5,673 bases of DNA from Christensenella sp. UBA1385 (lineage in GTDB: Bacteria > Bacillota > Clostridia > Christensenellales > Aristaeellaceae). The notes beneath the pieces were generated by a model, which made no database searches, was not told where the DNA came from, and saw only the letters and a list, made by a program, of their open reading frames with translations. Both the position numbers and the translations under genes were made by a program. Every line of letters begins with the position of its first letter. The first letter of the stretch is position 1. The stretch lies in contig DBQV01000057.1 of the NCBI GenBank assembly GCA_002305755.1, forward strand, positions 7,416-13,088, given 5' to 3'. Positions 1-5,169 of this stretch are shown piece after piece.

Positions 1-1227
1 ATACTCGATCTGGTGGAAAACGCGGGCAGCCGCAAATCGCGCCAGGAAAACTTCATCACCCGCTTCAGCCTGATCTACACCCCCGCCGTGGTGGCGGCGG
101 CGGCGCTGCTGGCCGCGGTGCCCCCGCTCTTTTTCGGGCAGGATCTCGATCTCTGGCTCTACAAGGCCCTGCAGTTCCTCGTGGTGAGCTGTCCCTGCGC
201 GCTGGTGGTCTCCATCCCGCTCAGCTTTTTCGGCGGCCTGGGCGGCGCGTCCCGGCAGGGCATCCTGGTGAAGGGCGGCAACTATCTGGAGGCGCTGGCC
301 GCGGCCGATACCTTCGTCTTTGACAAGACCGGCACCCTCACCCGGGGCAGCTTCCGCGTATCGCGCGTAATGCCCCTGGGCATGAGCGAGGAGGAGCTGC
401 TGCGCCTGGCCGCCCATGCCGAGGCCCATTCCTCCCACCCCATCGCCCAGTCGCTGCGCGCGGCGCTGGGCAGCGCGCCCGACCTTTCCATCGTGAGCTC
501 CGTGCGAGAGACCGCGGGCCGCGGCCTTTCCGCCACCGTGGCGGGCAGGAGCGTGCTGGTGGGCAGCCTTCAGTGGATGCGCGACAAGGGCCTGGACCCC
601 GAGGCCTTCCCCGGCGCCGATCAGCCCGGCGCGCTCATCTGCGTGGCGTCGGACGACGCGCCCGCCGGCAGCATCCTGATATCCGACAGCCTGAAGCCGG
701 AATCGGAGCAGGCCGTCCGCCAGCTCAGGGCCCTCGGCGCGGCCCGCCTGGTGATGCTTTCGGGCGACAGCGAGGCCTCCGCCCGCGGCACGGCCGAGCA
801 GCTTGGCATCGAAGAGGTGCACAGCGGCCTGCTGCCGCAGGACAAGGTGGCGCTGCTGGACCGTCTGCTGGAATCCTCCCGGGGCCGCCTTGCCTTTGTG
901 GGCGACGGCATCAACGACGCGCCCTCGCTGGCCCGCGCGGACGTGGGCGTGGCCATGGGCGCGCTGGGCGCGGACGCCGCCATCGAGGCCGCCGACGTGG
1001 TGCTGATGGACGATAACCCCCTCAGGCTCGCGCTGGCCGTGCGCATCGCGCGCAAGACGGTCCGCATCGCCCGGCAGAACGCCTTCTTCGCCATCGCGGT
1101 CAAGCTGCTGGTGATGGCGCTCAGCCTGCTGGGCATCGGCACCCTCTGGTACGCCGTTTTCGCCGACGTGGGCGTGACCGTGCTGGCCGTGCTCAACGCC
1201 ATGAGAACGCTGAGGCTGAAAGGGTGA
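1..1227 (+). CDS. Zn2+/Cd2+/Pb2+-exporting P1B-type ATPase (CadA/ZntA-like), 5' end cut by the window
   Basis: An inner-membrane pump that uses ATP to expel soft divalent metals. The frame is open from base 1, so the GTG at 13 is not the start; 408 residues of the C-terminal part are present. Numbering from base 1: a membrane hairpin at about 24-75 contains the metal-binding CPC at 64-66. The phosphorylated Asp of DKTGTLT is D108, the P1B-specific His-Pro is H146-P147 in the nucleotide-binding domain, SGD is 254-256 and the hinge GDGINDAP is 301-308. The last two membrane helices carry K368 and D389, the Lys/Asp pair typical of the Zn/Cd/Pb subgroup (P1B-2) rather than copper pumps. The missing N-terminal part should hold the first helices, the TGES actuator domain and any metal-binding head. 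The C-terminus is complete and ends at TGA. Family assignment is firm; the exact metal is inference. Confidence 0.96.
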   Translation: MLDLVENAGSRKSRQENFITRFSLIYTPAVVAAAALLAAVPPLFFGQDLDLWLYKALQFLVVSCPCALVVSIPLSFFGGLGGASRQGILVKGGNYLEALAAADTFVFDKTGTLTRGSFRVSRVMPLGMSEEELLRLAAHAEAHSSHPIAQSLRAALGSAPDLSIVSSVRETAGRGLSATVAGRSVLVGSLQWMRDKGLDPEAFPGADQPGALICVASDDAPAGSILISDSLKPESEQAVRQLRALGAARLVMLSGDSEASARGTAEQLGIEEVHSGLLPQDKVALLDRLLESSRGRLAFVGDGINDAPSLARADVGVAMGALGADAAIEAADVVLMDDNPLRLALAVRIARKTVRIARQNAFFAIAVKLLVMALSLLGIGTLWYAVFADVGVTVLAVLNAMRTLRLKG

Positions 1228-1246
1228 AGGGATAGATGGACGGACG

Positions 1247-1284
1247 GGGCTTTGGGGCCTTTTTGAAAGAAGCCCAGAGGCCCC
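1247..1284 (+). other. Interleaved inverted repeats in the 3' untranslated region of the metal ATPase
   Basis: Two stems interlock just after the ATPase stop. GGGCTT (1247-1252) can pair with AAGCCC (1270-1275), and GGGGCCT (1254-1260) with AGGCCCC (1278-1284). They are either mutually exclusive or form a pseudoknot. No T-tract follows, so this is not an obvious terminator. The rest of 1228-1349 shows no convincing gene or site. Confidence 0.35.
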
Positions 1285-1349
1285 CCAGAGCTTTAGCGGC
1301 GACTGGCACGGTGCGCCATGCAAGCGTTGTTGATCGAATACAGGAAAGA

Positions 1350-1391
1350 GGCTCACAGGCAGGGTGCGTGCCTGTGAGCCCCTTTGTTTTT
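1350..1391 (+). terminator. Rho-independent terminator between convergent genes
   Basis: A perfect 12-bp stem pairs GGCTCACAGGCA (1350-1361) with TGCCTGTGAGCC (1369-1380) around a 7-nt loop. It is followed on the + strand by CCTTTGTTTTT. It lies 122 bp after the ATPase stop and should end that transcript. Read on the - strand the stem is followed by the weaker TCTTTCC, with an A-rich run before it, so it may also stop transcription from the small lipoprotein gene arriving from the other side. Confidence 0.85.
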
Positions 1392-1482
1392 AGCTTATGC
1401 CAATGGATCGCTTTTCTTCGCCTATGCCGGCTTGCTCAGCGCGATCCGGCTCCGGCGGGTTTCCTACTGCCCGGTCGGTGAA

Positions 1483-1644
1483 TCAGGGATTGCCTGCGGG
1501 TGCCTCAGCCGCCGGGGCTTCGCTTTCGGTAACTTCGGCGACGGGCGCCTCGGGCTGCTTGGATTCCTGGGTGCAGCCGGTCAGCGCCAGCGCCAGCATC
1601 AGCACGGACAGAAGAACAGCCAGTCTTTTCATCATGGATTTCAT
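1483..1644 (-). CDS. Small lipoprotein, 53 aa, with a very short Pro/Ala/Glu-rich mature part
   Basis: The start is the ATG at 1644, chosen because AAAGGAGG (1653-1660) sits 8 nt upstream; the in-frame ATG at 1719 would put the promoter and this site inside the gene. The N-terminus has basic residues (MKSMMKR), a hydrophobic stretch of about 14 residues, and the lipobox LTGC with C24. It should therefore be lipidated and cleaved by signal peptidase II and anchored to the outer face of the membrane. Only 30 residues remain after cleavage, with three EAP motifs and ending GNP. This resembles the flexible linker that usually precedes a domain in clostridial lipoproteins. It could be a genuine tiny lipoprotein, the stub of a larger one, or a source of a signal-peptide-derived peptide. 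A near-consensus promoter, a strong ribosome site and a downstream hairpin all suggest expression. I do not recognise a family. Confidence 0.75.
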   Translation of the reverse strand: MKSMMKRLAVLLSVLMLALALTGCTQESKQPEAPVAEVTESEAPAAEAPAGNP

Positions 1645-1652
1645 GTTGACTT

Positions 1653-1660
1653 CCTCCTTT
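1653..1660 (-). promoter_or_regulatory. Ribosome binding site of the small lipoprotein
   Basis: AAAGGAGG lies 8 nt before the ATG at 1644. It decides this start over the in-frame ATG at 1719. Confidence 0.85.
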
Positions 1661-1668
1661 TTTCCTTC

Positions 1669-1682
1669 ACAGCTTTCGCTGT
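1669..1682 (-). other. 5'-end hairpin with GAAA tetraloop in the lipoprotein mRNA
   Basis: On the - strand ACAGC, GAAA, GCTGT forms a 5-bp stem closed by a GNRA-type tetraloop. The predicted transcription start is about 1684, so this hairpin begins within about 2 nt of the 5' end. 5'-terminal stem-loops are known to protect bacterial mRNAs from decay; that role here is inference. Confidence 0.5.
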
Positions 1683-1690
1683 ATGGCGAT

Positions 1691-1719
1691 ATTTTACCAA
1701 AACCGGCTAAATGTGTCAA
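1691..1719 (-). promoter_or_regulatory. Near-consensus sigma-A-type promoter of the small lipoprotein gene
   Basis: On the - strand a perfect -35 TTGACA (1714-1719) and -10 TAAAAT (1691-1696) are separated by exactly 17 bp. An AT-rich, UP-element-like stretch precedes the -35 (1720-1744). The predicted start near 1684 leaves a leader of about 40 nt before the ATG at 1644. Confidence 0.85.
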
Positions 1720-1862
1720 ATATATTACGAAAATATGAATACAATTGTCATCATTGGAAAAATGCCTTGGCTTTCAAAGCCCTGACACCTGCGCGCAGCT
1801 TCAAGGATCATCAGCGCGGCGGAACGATCATTCAATGATTTTGGACAGGCATGACAGCAGGA

Positions 1863-1890
1863 CGGGGCCGCCTCCCCTGAAGCAGCCCCG
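1863..1890 (-). terminator. Strong 3' hairpin after the ThuA gene, lacking a U-tract
   Basis: Read on the - strand, a 12-bp stem (two G-U pairs) with a 4-nt AGGG loop starts 18 nt after the ThuA stop. The outer arms are CGGGGC and GCCCCG. No T-run follows, so it may be a weak terminator or a 3' RNA-stabilising structure. The rest of 1745-1862 holds two short palindromes, GGCTTTCAAAGCC (1769-1781) and ATCATTCAATGAT (1827-1839), and no gene. The first is followed on the - strand by AAGGCATTTTT and is a poor second terminator candidate. Confidence 0.4.
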
Positions 1891-1908
1891 AGTATCGATC
1901 CGCGCGGT

Positions 1909-2694
1909 TTATTTCTTGATATCGTGCAGCCCCTCGACCGCCCTGAAGCCGGTATCGCGCAGCTTCATCACGGGCTCGGCGGGGGTGTAGCTCACTTCCT
2001 CGGTGCCCACCCTGATCTCATCCTGCGGGGCGGCCCAGAGCACGGCGTTCTTGATGACCTGCTGCACTTCCTTCTGGTGGTAGGTGGGGAAGGTCTCATG
2101 GCCGGGCTGGAAGTAGAAGATCCTGCCGCGGCCGCGGCGGAAGGTGCAGCCGGAGCGGAAGACCTCGCCGCCCTCAAACCAGCCCAGGAAGACCAGCTCG
2201 TCCGGCGCGGGGATGTTGAAGCGCTCGCCGTACATCTCCTCGTGCGGCAGCACAAAGTTGGGGCCAAGGCCCCTGGCGATGGGGTGGGAGGGCTCGACCA
2301 CCCACACCACTTCGCTCTCGCCCGCCTCGCGCCAGCGGAGGAAGCCCGAGGGCGTGCCGCAGACCTTGCGGAAGATCTTGCTGGCATGGCCGGAATGCAG
2401 CACGATCAGGCCCATGCCCGCCACCACGCGCCGCCACACGCGCTCCACCACCTCGTCGTCCACCTTCTGGTGCGCCACATGACCCCACCAGATCAGCACG
2501 TCCGTCCTGTCCAGCACCTCCTGGGTCAGCCCGTGCTCGGGCTGGGAGAGCACCGCCGTCTGCACCTCGTGCCCGGCCTCCTTCAGGAAGGCCGCGATGC
2601 AGCCGTGGATGCCCTCGGGGTAGATGGCCCGGACGGCCTCATGCTCGTTCTCATGGATGAACTCGTTCCATACCGTGACGCGCGGCAAGCTCAT
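1909..2694 (-). CDS. ThuA-family protein (trehalose-utilisation type, glutamine-amidotransferase-like fold)
   Basis: 261 residues, full length for the family. The opening RVTVWNEFIHENEHEAVRAI, then YPEGIHG, is characteristic of ThuA proteins, as are the later segments DVLIWWGHVAHQKVDD, GLIVLHSGHASKIF, LPHEEMYGERF, and RGRGRIFYFQPGHETFPTYH near the C-terminus. The founding member belongs to a rhizobial trehalose/sucrose-utilisation operon, and relatives occur with sugar dehydrogenases and sugar catabolic genes; the exact reaction is not firmly established. There is no signal peptide, so it is probably cytoplasmic. The ATG at 2694 is chosen because AAAGGAGG lies 8 nt upstream; the in-frame ATG at 2718 would bury that site. 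It sits 31 bp after azlD and is probably co-transcribed, possibly with an additional promoter of its own. Its role beside an amino acid exporter is unclear. Confidence 0.92.
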   Translation of the reverse strand: MSLPRVTVWNEFIHENEHEAVRAIYPEGIHGCIAAFLKEAGHEVQTAVLSQPEHGLTQEVLDRTDVLIWWGHVAHQKVDDEVVERVWRRVVAGMGLIVLHSGHASKIFRKVCGTPSGFLRWREAGESEVVWVVEPSHPIARGLGPNFVLPHEEMYGERFNIPAPDELVFLGWFEGGEVFRSGCTFRRGRGRIFYFQPGHETFPTYHQKEVQQVIKNAVLWAAPQDEIRVGTEEVSYTPAEPVMKLRDTGFRAVEGLHDIKK

Positions 2695-2702
2695 GTGGAT
2701 AT

Positions 2703-2710
2703 CCTCCTTT
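2703..2710 (-). promoter_or_regulatory. Ribosome binding site of the ThuA gene
   Basis: AAAGGAGG lies 8 nt before the ATG at 2694 and settles the start against the upstream in-frame ATG at 2718. The adjacent bases form a GGATATCC palindrome overlapping the site. Confidence 0.85.
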
Positions 2711-2724
2711 GCATTCATGCGGAC

Positions 2725-2733
2725 ATTATACCA
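2725..2733 (-). promoter_or_regulatory. Possible extended -10 promoter for the ThuA gene, overlapping the azlD stop codon
   Basis: On the - strand TGGTATAAT combines the TGn extension with a perfect -10 hexamer; its TAA is the azlD stop. No good -35 is visible 16-18 bp upstream. The predicted start, near 2718, leaves a leader of about 24 nt with the ribosome site. The match is partly forced by the azlD C-terminal codons, so chance is possible. Confidence 0.4.
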
Positions 2734-3049
2734 CCAGCCGCAGCAGAAGCATATAGCAGACCGTGCCCGCCGCGATGCTCAGCAGGCTGTTTCTGATAAG
2801 CCTGTAGCTGATCACCACCAGCGCGGCGGAAAGGGCCTCGGGCAGCCAGCCGGAGAGAGCGCCGAAGTGCAGCCCCCGCAGGCAGTAGACCACCAGCAGG
2901 CCCGCCACCGCGCCCGGCAGCGCGCGGCCCAGATACTCCACCGCCGCGGGCGTCTTTCTGCCCGGCGGGAAGAGCGCGAAGGGCGCGAAGCGGATGGCCG
3001 CCGTTACCAGCGCCGCCACCAGCACGGTCAGCAGCTCGTGCGCGTTCAT
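2726..3049 (-). CDS. azlD: AzlD-family small subunit of a branched-chain amino acid exporter
   Basis: 107 residues, normal for AzlD/BrnE. It is almost wholly hydrophobic, with about four membrane segments: HELLTVLVAALVTAAIRFAP at the start, the PGAVAGLLVVYCLRG region, LPEALSAALVVISY, and a C-terminal LLSIAAGTVCYMLLLRLVV. The early RFAPFALFPPGRKTPAAVEYLGRALP stretch fits the family, in which AzlD pairs with AzlC to export leucine, isoleucine, valine and related compounds. The ATG overlaps the azlC stop as ATGA, a sign of translational coupling, with AAAGGGGG 7 nt upstream inside azlC. A longer reading frame reaching 3202 would overlap azlC deeply and is not used. Confidence 0.92.
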   Translation of the reverse strand: MNAHELLTVLVAALVTAAIRFAPFALFPPGRKTPAAVEYLGRALPGAVAGLLVVYCLRGLHFGALSGWLPEALSAALVVISYRLIRNSLLSIAAGTVCYMLLLRLVV

Positions 3050-3732
3050 GCCTCGGCCCCCTTTCCCCGGATGAAAAGCAGCAGGATCAGTATCATCGCC
3101 ATCGCGGGCAGGATCAGCTGCCCGGGCCCGAACAGCAGCAGGCTCGCCAGCGCGCAGCCAAGGCCGATCGCGGCCGGGCGCCTGTCCCGCGCCTTCATCC
3201 ACTGGTCAGTCAGCGTCACCAGAAACAGCGCGGTCATCGAGAACTCGATGCCCCGGAAGTCAAAGGGCAGCGCCTCGCCCGCCAGGCCCCCCAGCAGGCA
3301 GCCCAGCACCCAATAGCCCTGGTCAAGGGCCGAAACGCCCAGATAATACCGGCCGGCGTCCAGCCCCTCCTCGGGCAGGCCGGAGGAGAGCAGCGAATAG
3401 GTCTCGTCCGTCAGGGAAAAGATCAGGTAGCCGCGGCCCCGTTTCACCCTTCTGTACTCATCCAGCATGGACAGGCCGTAGAACAGGTGCCGCGCGTTCA
3501 CAAAGAAGGTCATCAGCGCGGTTTCGATCAGCCCCGCGCCGCCGGCCAGCAGGTCGATCAGCACAAACTGCATGGAGCCCGCGTAGACGAACAGCGCCAT
3601 CAGCGGGGCGTACAGGGCGGGGTAGCCCCTTGCGACCAGCAGCACGCCAAAGCCAAAGCCCATCACCAGATACCCCGCGGCCACGGGGACGGTCTTCACC
3701 GCGGCCGTCCTCAGCTCCCTGCTCCCCTTCAT
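3046..3732 (-). CDS. azlC: AzlC-family large subunit of a branched-chain amino acid exporter
   Basis: 228 residues, the usual size for AzlC/BrnF. Family features in order: an amphipathic N-terminus, then VPVAAGYLVMGFGFGVLLVARGY, the segment FVYAGSMQFVLIDLL (residues about 49-63), and TFFVNARHLFYGLSML (about 75-90), whose NARHLFYGLS is the clearest AzlC signature. SLTDETYSL and a long hydrophobic C-terminal half follow. It acts in the cytoplasmic membrane with AzlD as an exporter driven by the ion gradient; substrate is inferred from family. The start at 3732 has AAGGGGG 6 nt upstream. It is the first gene of the azlC-azlD-ThuA cluster and begins about 100 bp after the upstream repressor gene, with a terminator between. 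No Lrp/AsnC regulator, common beside this pair, is visible here. Confidence 0.94.
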   Translation of the reverse strand: MKGSRELRTAAVKTVPVAAGYLVMGFGFGVLLVARGYPALYAPLMALFVYAGSMQFVLIDLLAGGAGLIETALMTFFVNARHLFYGLSMLDEYRRVKRGRGYLIFSLTDETYSLLSSGLPEEGLDAGRYYLGVSALDQGYWVLGCLLGGLAGEALPFDFRGIEFSMTALFLVTLTDQWMKARDRRPAAIGLGCALASLLLFGPGQLILPAMAMILILLLFIRGKGAEA

Positions 3733-3757
3733 CGAAAGCCCCCTTCCCTTGCCGGCT

Positions 3758-3786
3758 ATTATAAGAAGAAAGCCCGGCCGAATGAA
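3758..3786 (-). promoter_or_regulatory. Likely promoter of azlC-azlD, nested in the upstream terminator
   Basis: A perfect -10 TATAAT lies at 3758-3763 on the - strand, 25 bp before the azlC start codon. At 17-bp spacing the -35 is only TTCATT (3781-3786, 3 of 6), which falls in the loop of the terminator hairpin. The predicted start near 3750 leaves a leader of about 18 nt carrying the ribosome site. Confidence 0.5.
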
Positions 3787-3798
3787 ACAGCCGGGCTT
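3761..3798 (-). terminator. Rho-independent terminator of the repressor gene
   Basis: On the - strand AAGCCCGGC (3790-3798) pairs with GCCGGGCTT (3770-3778), a perfect 9-bp stem with an 11-nt loop. It is followed by the T-rich TCTTCTTAT and lies 32 bp after the repressor stop. Confidence 0.85.
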
Positions 3799-3830
3799 GT
3801 ATTTATCCTGTACGCCGGGGAGAGGCTGCG

Positions 3831-4979
3831 TTATTTTGTCCGCAGCGTGCTCTCACCCACCATCAGCCGGGCGGGGATCAGGCGGGTCTGCCTTCTCAGG
3901 TTCTTGCCCTCCATCATGCCGGTGAGCACCTCCAGGGCGCTGGCGGCGATGGCGGCCTCATCCTGCTTGATGTGGGTATAGCCGTATTCGCCAAGATAGC
4001 CGTACTTGGCGTCAAAGCAGGCGATGCACAGATCCTCCGGCACCCTGCGGCACTCGGCCTCCGCCGCCAGGCGGGCCAGGTGAGCGATGCCGTATTCCGA
4101 GCCGATGATGGCCTCCACGCCCGGGTTCTGCCGCAGCCAGTCGGTCAGGAAGGCCTCCTCCTCGTGCCGCTGAAGAACGGAGGCCTCGCTGGAGTGTTCA
4201 AAGCGTGCGATGCGGGGCAGTATCACGGGCCGCGCGCTCTCCAGCCCCGCGCGCAGCATGGCCTGCTCATAGCCCAGGTACCTCTCCTCCAGCGAGACGG
4301 CTTCACTCATATCGGCCGTCACGTAGGCGATGCTGCGGCAGCCCTGCTCGATCAGGTGGGTGCACAAAAGGTCGCCCGCCGCGCGGTTGTCCGTGTAGAT
4401 GCAGGGGGCTGGGATGCCGTAAAGCGGTCTGTCGATCACCGCCACGGGGAAATGGTCCAGCACCAGGCGCAGCAGGTCGGTGTTGTAGTAGCGACCGTGG
4501 GCTGGCATGATCAGAAGGCCGTCCGGCTTCATCGCCAGCAGCCTGTGGATGGCCCCGCGCTCGTTGGCCTGGTCGCCGTAGCTCAGCTCCACGCACACCT
4601 GCATGCCCAGCGCCCTGGCCTGCCGGTCGATCTCATAAAACAGGCCCAGCGAATAGGATTCGCCCAGGTCCTCCATGATCAGCGCGACGCGGCGCAGGCT
4701 CTGGCTGCGCAGGGTAAAGGAGGCCCTGCCGTTTGCCGCCTGCTGCGGCGCGGCCGGCTCCTCCCGGCGCACAAAGCTGCCCAGCCCACGCCGCCTGACG
4801 GCCAGGCCTCTCTCGGCCAGCATGTTCAGCGCCCGCTTGCTGGTGATGCGGCTCACGCCGTAGAGCGCGGCCAGCTCCTGCTCCGTGGGCAGGCGGTCGC
4901 CCGGCGCGCGTTTGCCCGCCTCGATGTCCTCCGCCAGCTCCCGATAGATCCTGTCGTACAGAAAATCTCCTTCGCCCAT
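3831..4979 (-). CDS. Transcriptional repressor: GntR-type DNA-binding head with a LacI-type sugar-sensing domain (AraR-like architecture)
   Basis: 382 residues. Residues about 7-70 form a GntR winged helix-turn-helix: the PGDRLPTEQELAALYGVS core, a recognition helix around SRITSKRALNML (43-54), and the wing RRRGLGSFV (62-70). A Pro/Ala/Gln-rich linker leads to a periplasmic-binding-protein-like domain from about 97, with LacI-family landmarks: KPDGLLIMPAH, FPVAVIDRP, IYTDNRAAGDLLCTHLIEQGCRSIAYVT, and the C-terminal LCIACFD. This combination is known from AraR-type regulators that release DNA on binding a sugar. The ATG at 4979 has GGGGAGGGG 6 nt upstream; an open frame to 5132 crosses the promoter and is rejected. 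It is divergent from a sugar-type ABC binding protein, its likely target, and an 18-bp repeat in both promoters is the likely operator. The inducer cannot be told from sequence. Confidence 0.94.
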   Translation of the reverse strand: MGEGDFLYDRIYRELAEDIEAGKRAPGDRLPTEQELAALYGVSRITSKRALNMLAERGLAVRRRGLGSFVRREEPAAPQQAANGRASFTLRSQSLRRVALIMEDLGESYSLGLFYEIDRQARALGMQVCVELSYGDQANERGAIHRLLAMKPDGLLIMPAHGRYYNTDLLRLVLDHFPVAVIDRPLYGIPAPCIYTDNRAAGDLLCTHLIEQGCRSIAYVTADMSEAVSLEERYLGYEQAMLRAGLESARPVILPRIARFEHSSEASVLQRHEEEAFLTDWLRQNPGVEAIIGSEYGIAHLARLAAEAECRRVPEDLCIACFDAKYGYLGEYGYTHIKQDEAAIAASALEVLTGMMEGKNLRRQTRLIPARLMVGESTLRTK

Positions 4980-5007
4980 GAAACACCCCTCCCCGCTCTG
5001 CGAAAAA

Positions 5008-5036
5008 ACTATATCAAATATATCAAACTTTAGCAA
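5008..5036 (-). promoter_or_regulatory. Promoter of the repressor gene
   Basis: On the - strand the -35 TTGCTA (5031-5036, 4 of 6) and the -10 TATAGT (5008-5013, 5 of 6) are 17 bp apart. The predicted start near 5001 leaves a leader of about 22 nt with the ribosome site. The spacer is filled by the tandem 9-bp repeat, so binding there would silence this promoter. Confidence 0.7.
5010..5027. promoter_or_regulatory. Candidate operator 1: tandem TATATCAAA repeat in the repressor promoter
   Basis: TATATCAAA occurs twice head to tail (5010-5018 and 5019-5027), covering part of the -10 and most of the spacer of the repressor promoter. The 18-bp unit recurs at 5164-5181 with one mismatch. Each copy contains the dyad TATAT-NAA-ATATA. 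Binding by the adjacent repressor is inference. Confidence 0.6.
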
Positions 5037-5044
5037 GCCCGTTT

Positions 5045-5069
5045 CGGATATTATCCGGCCATTTTGGCC
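5045..5069. repeat. Palindromes in the middle of the divergent intergenic region
   Basis: CGGATATTATCCG (5045-5057) is a perfect 13-bp palindrome around a central T. It runs into GGCC-N5-GGCC (5057-5069). Further on, CTGTATT (5075-5081) is inverted as AATACAG (5101-5107), and ATTGTCA is repeated directly at 5115-5121 and 5139-5145. Any of these could be a regulatory site; none is recognised. Confidence 0.3.
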
Positions 5070-5139
5070 CAGTCCTGTATTTCTATGTAATATTCGGGTC
5101 AATACAGTATAAAAATTGTCAGCATGCGCCAAAACGATA

Positions 5140-5169
5140 TTGTCATACCGAGGCTATTTATGGTATATA
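5140..5169 (+). promoter_or_regulatory. Promoter of the ABC solute-binding protein gene
   Basis: The -35 TTGTCA (5140-5145, 5 of 6) and the -10 TATATA (5164-5169) are 18 bp apart, and a TGn extension (5161-5163) precedes the -10. The predicted start near 5176 leaves a leader of about 58 nt. Operator copy 2 overlaps the -10 and the start, as expected for a repressed promoter. Confidence 0.6.

Noticed and set aside
573..1016. Arg/Gly/Pro-rich + strand frame inside the ATPase
   Set aside because: It is an out-of-frame shadow of the ATPase nucleotide-binding domain.
1405..1447. GGATCGC inverted repeat as a terminator for the lipoprotein gene
   Set aside because: The stem is 7 bp with a 29-nt loop and no T-tract; the 1350-1391 hairpin is a far better candidate.
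1236..1481. Small + strand open frame after the ATPase
   Set aside because: It runs through the perfect terminator hairpin, lacks a ribosome site and resembles no protein.
1924..2796. Long + strand open frame (290 codons) opposite the ThuA gene
   Set aside because: It is antisense to a clear ThuA-family gene; its translation is rich in His, Ala, Gly and Leu with no recognisable domain, as expected from mirrored GC-rich codons.
3972..5033. Long + strand open frame (353 codons) opposite the repressor
   Set aside because: It mirrors the well-supported GntR/LacI-type gene, shows no domain, and runs through the repressor promoter.
4980..5132. N-terminal extension of the repressor by 51 residues
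   Set aside because: The extra stretch contains the promoter and candidate operator, and the GntR domain normally starts within about 10 residues of the N-terminus, as it does from the ATG at 4979.
5129..5142. Possible CcpA cre-like site (core AAAACGAT) beside the -35 of the binding-protein promoter
   Set aside because: The core fits, but the outer TG and CA positions all mismatch, so only 7 of 11 defined positions agree; too weak to annotate.
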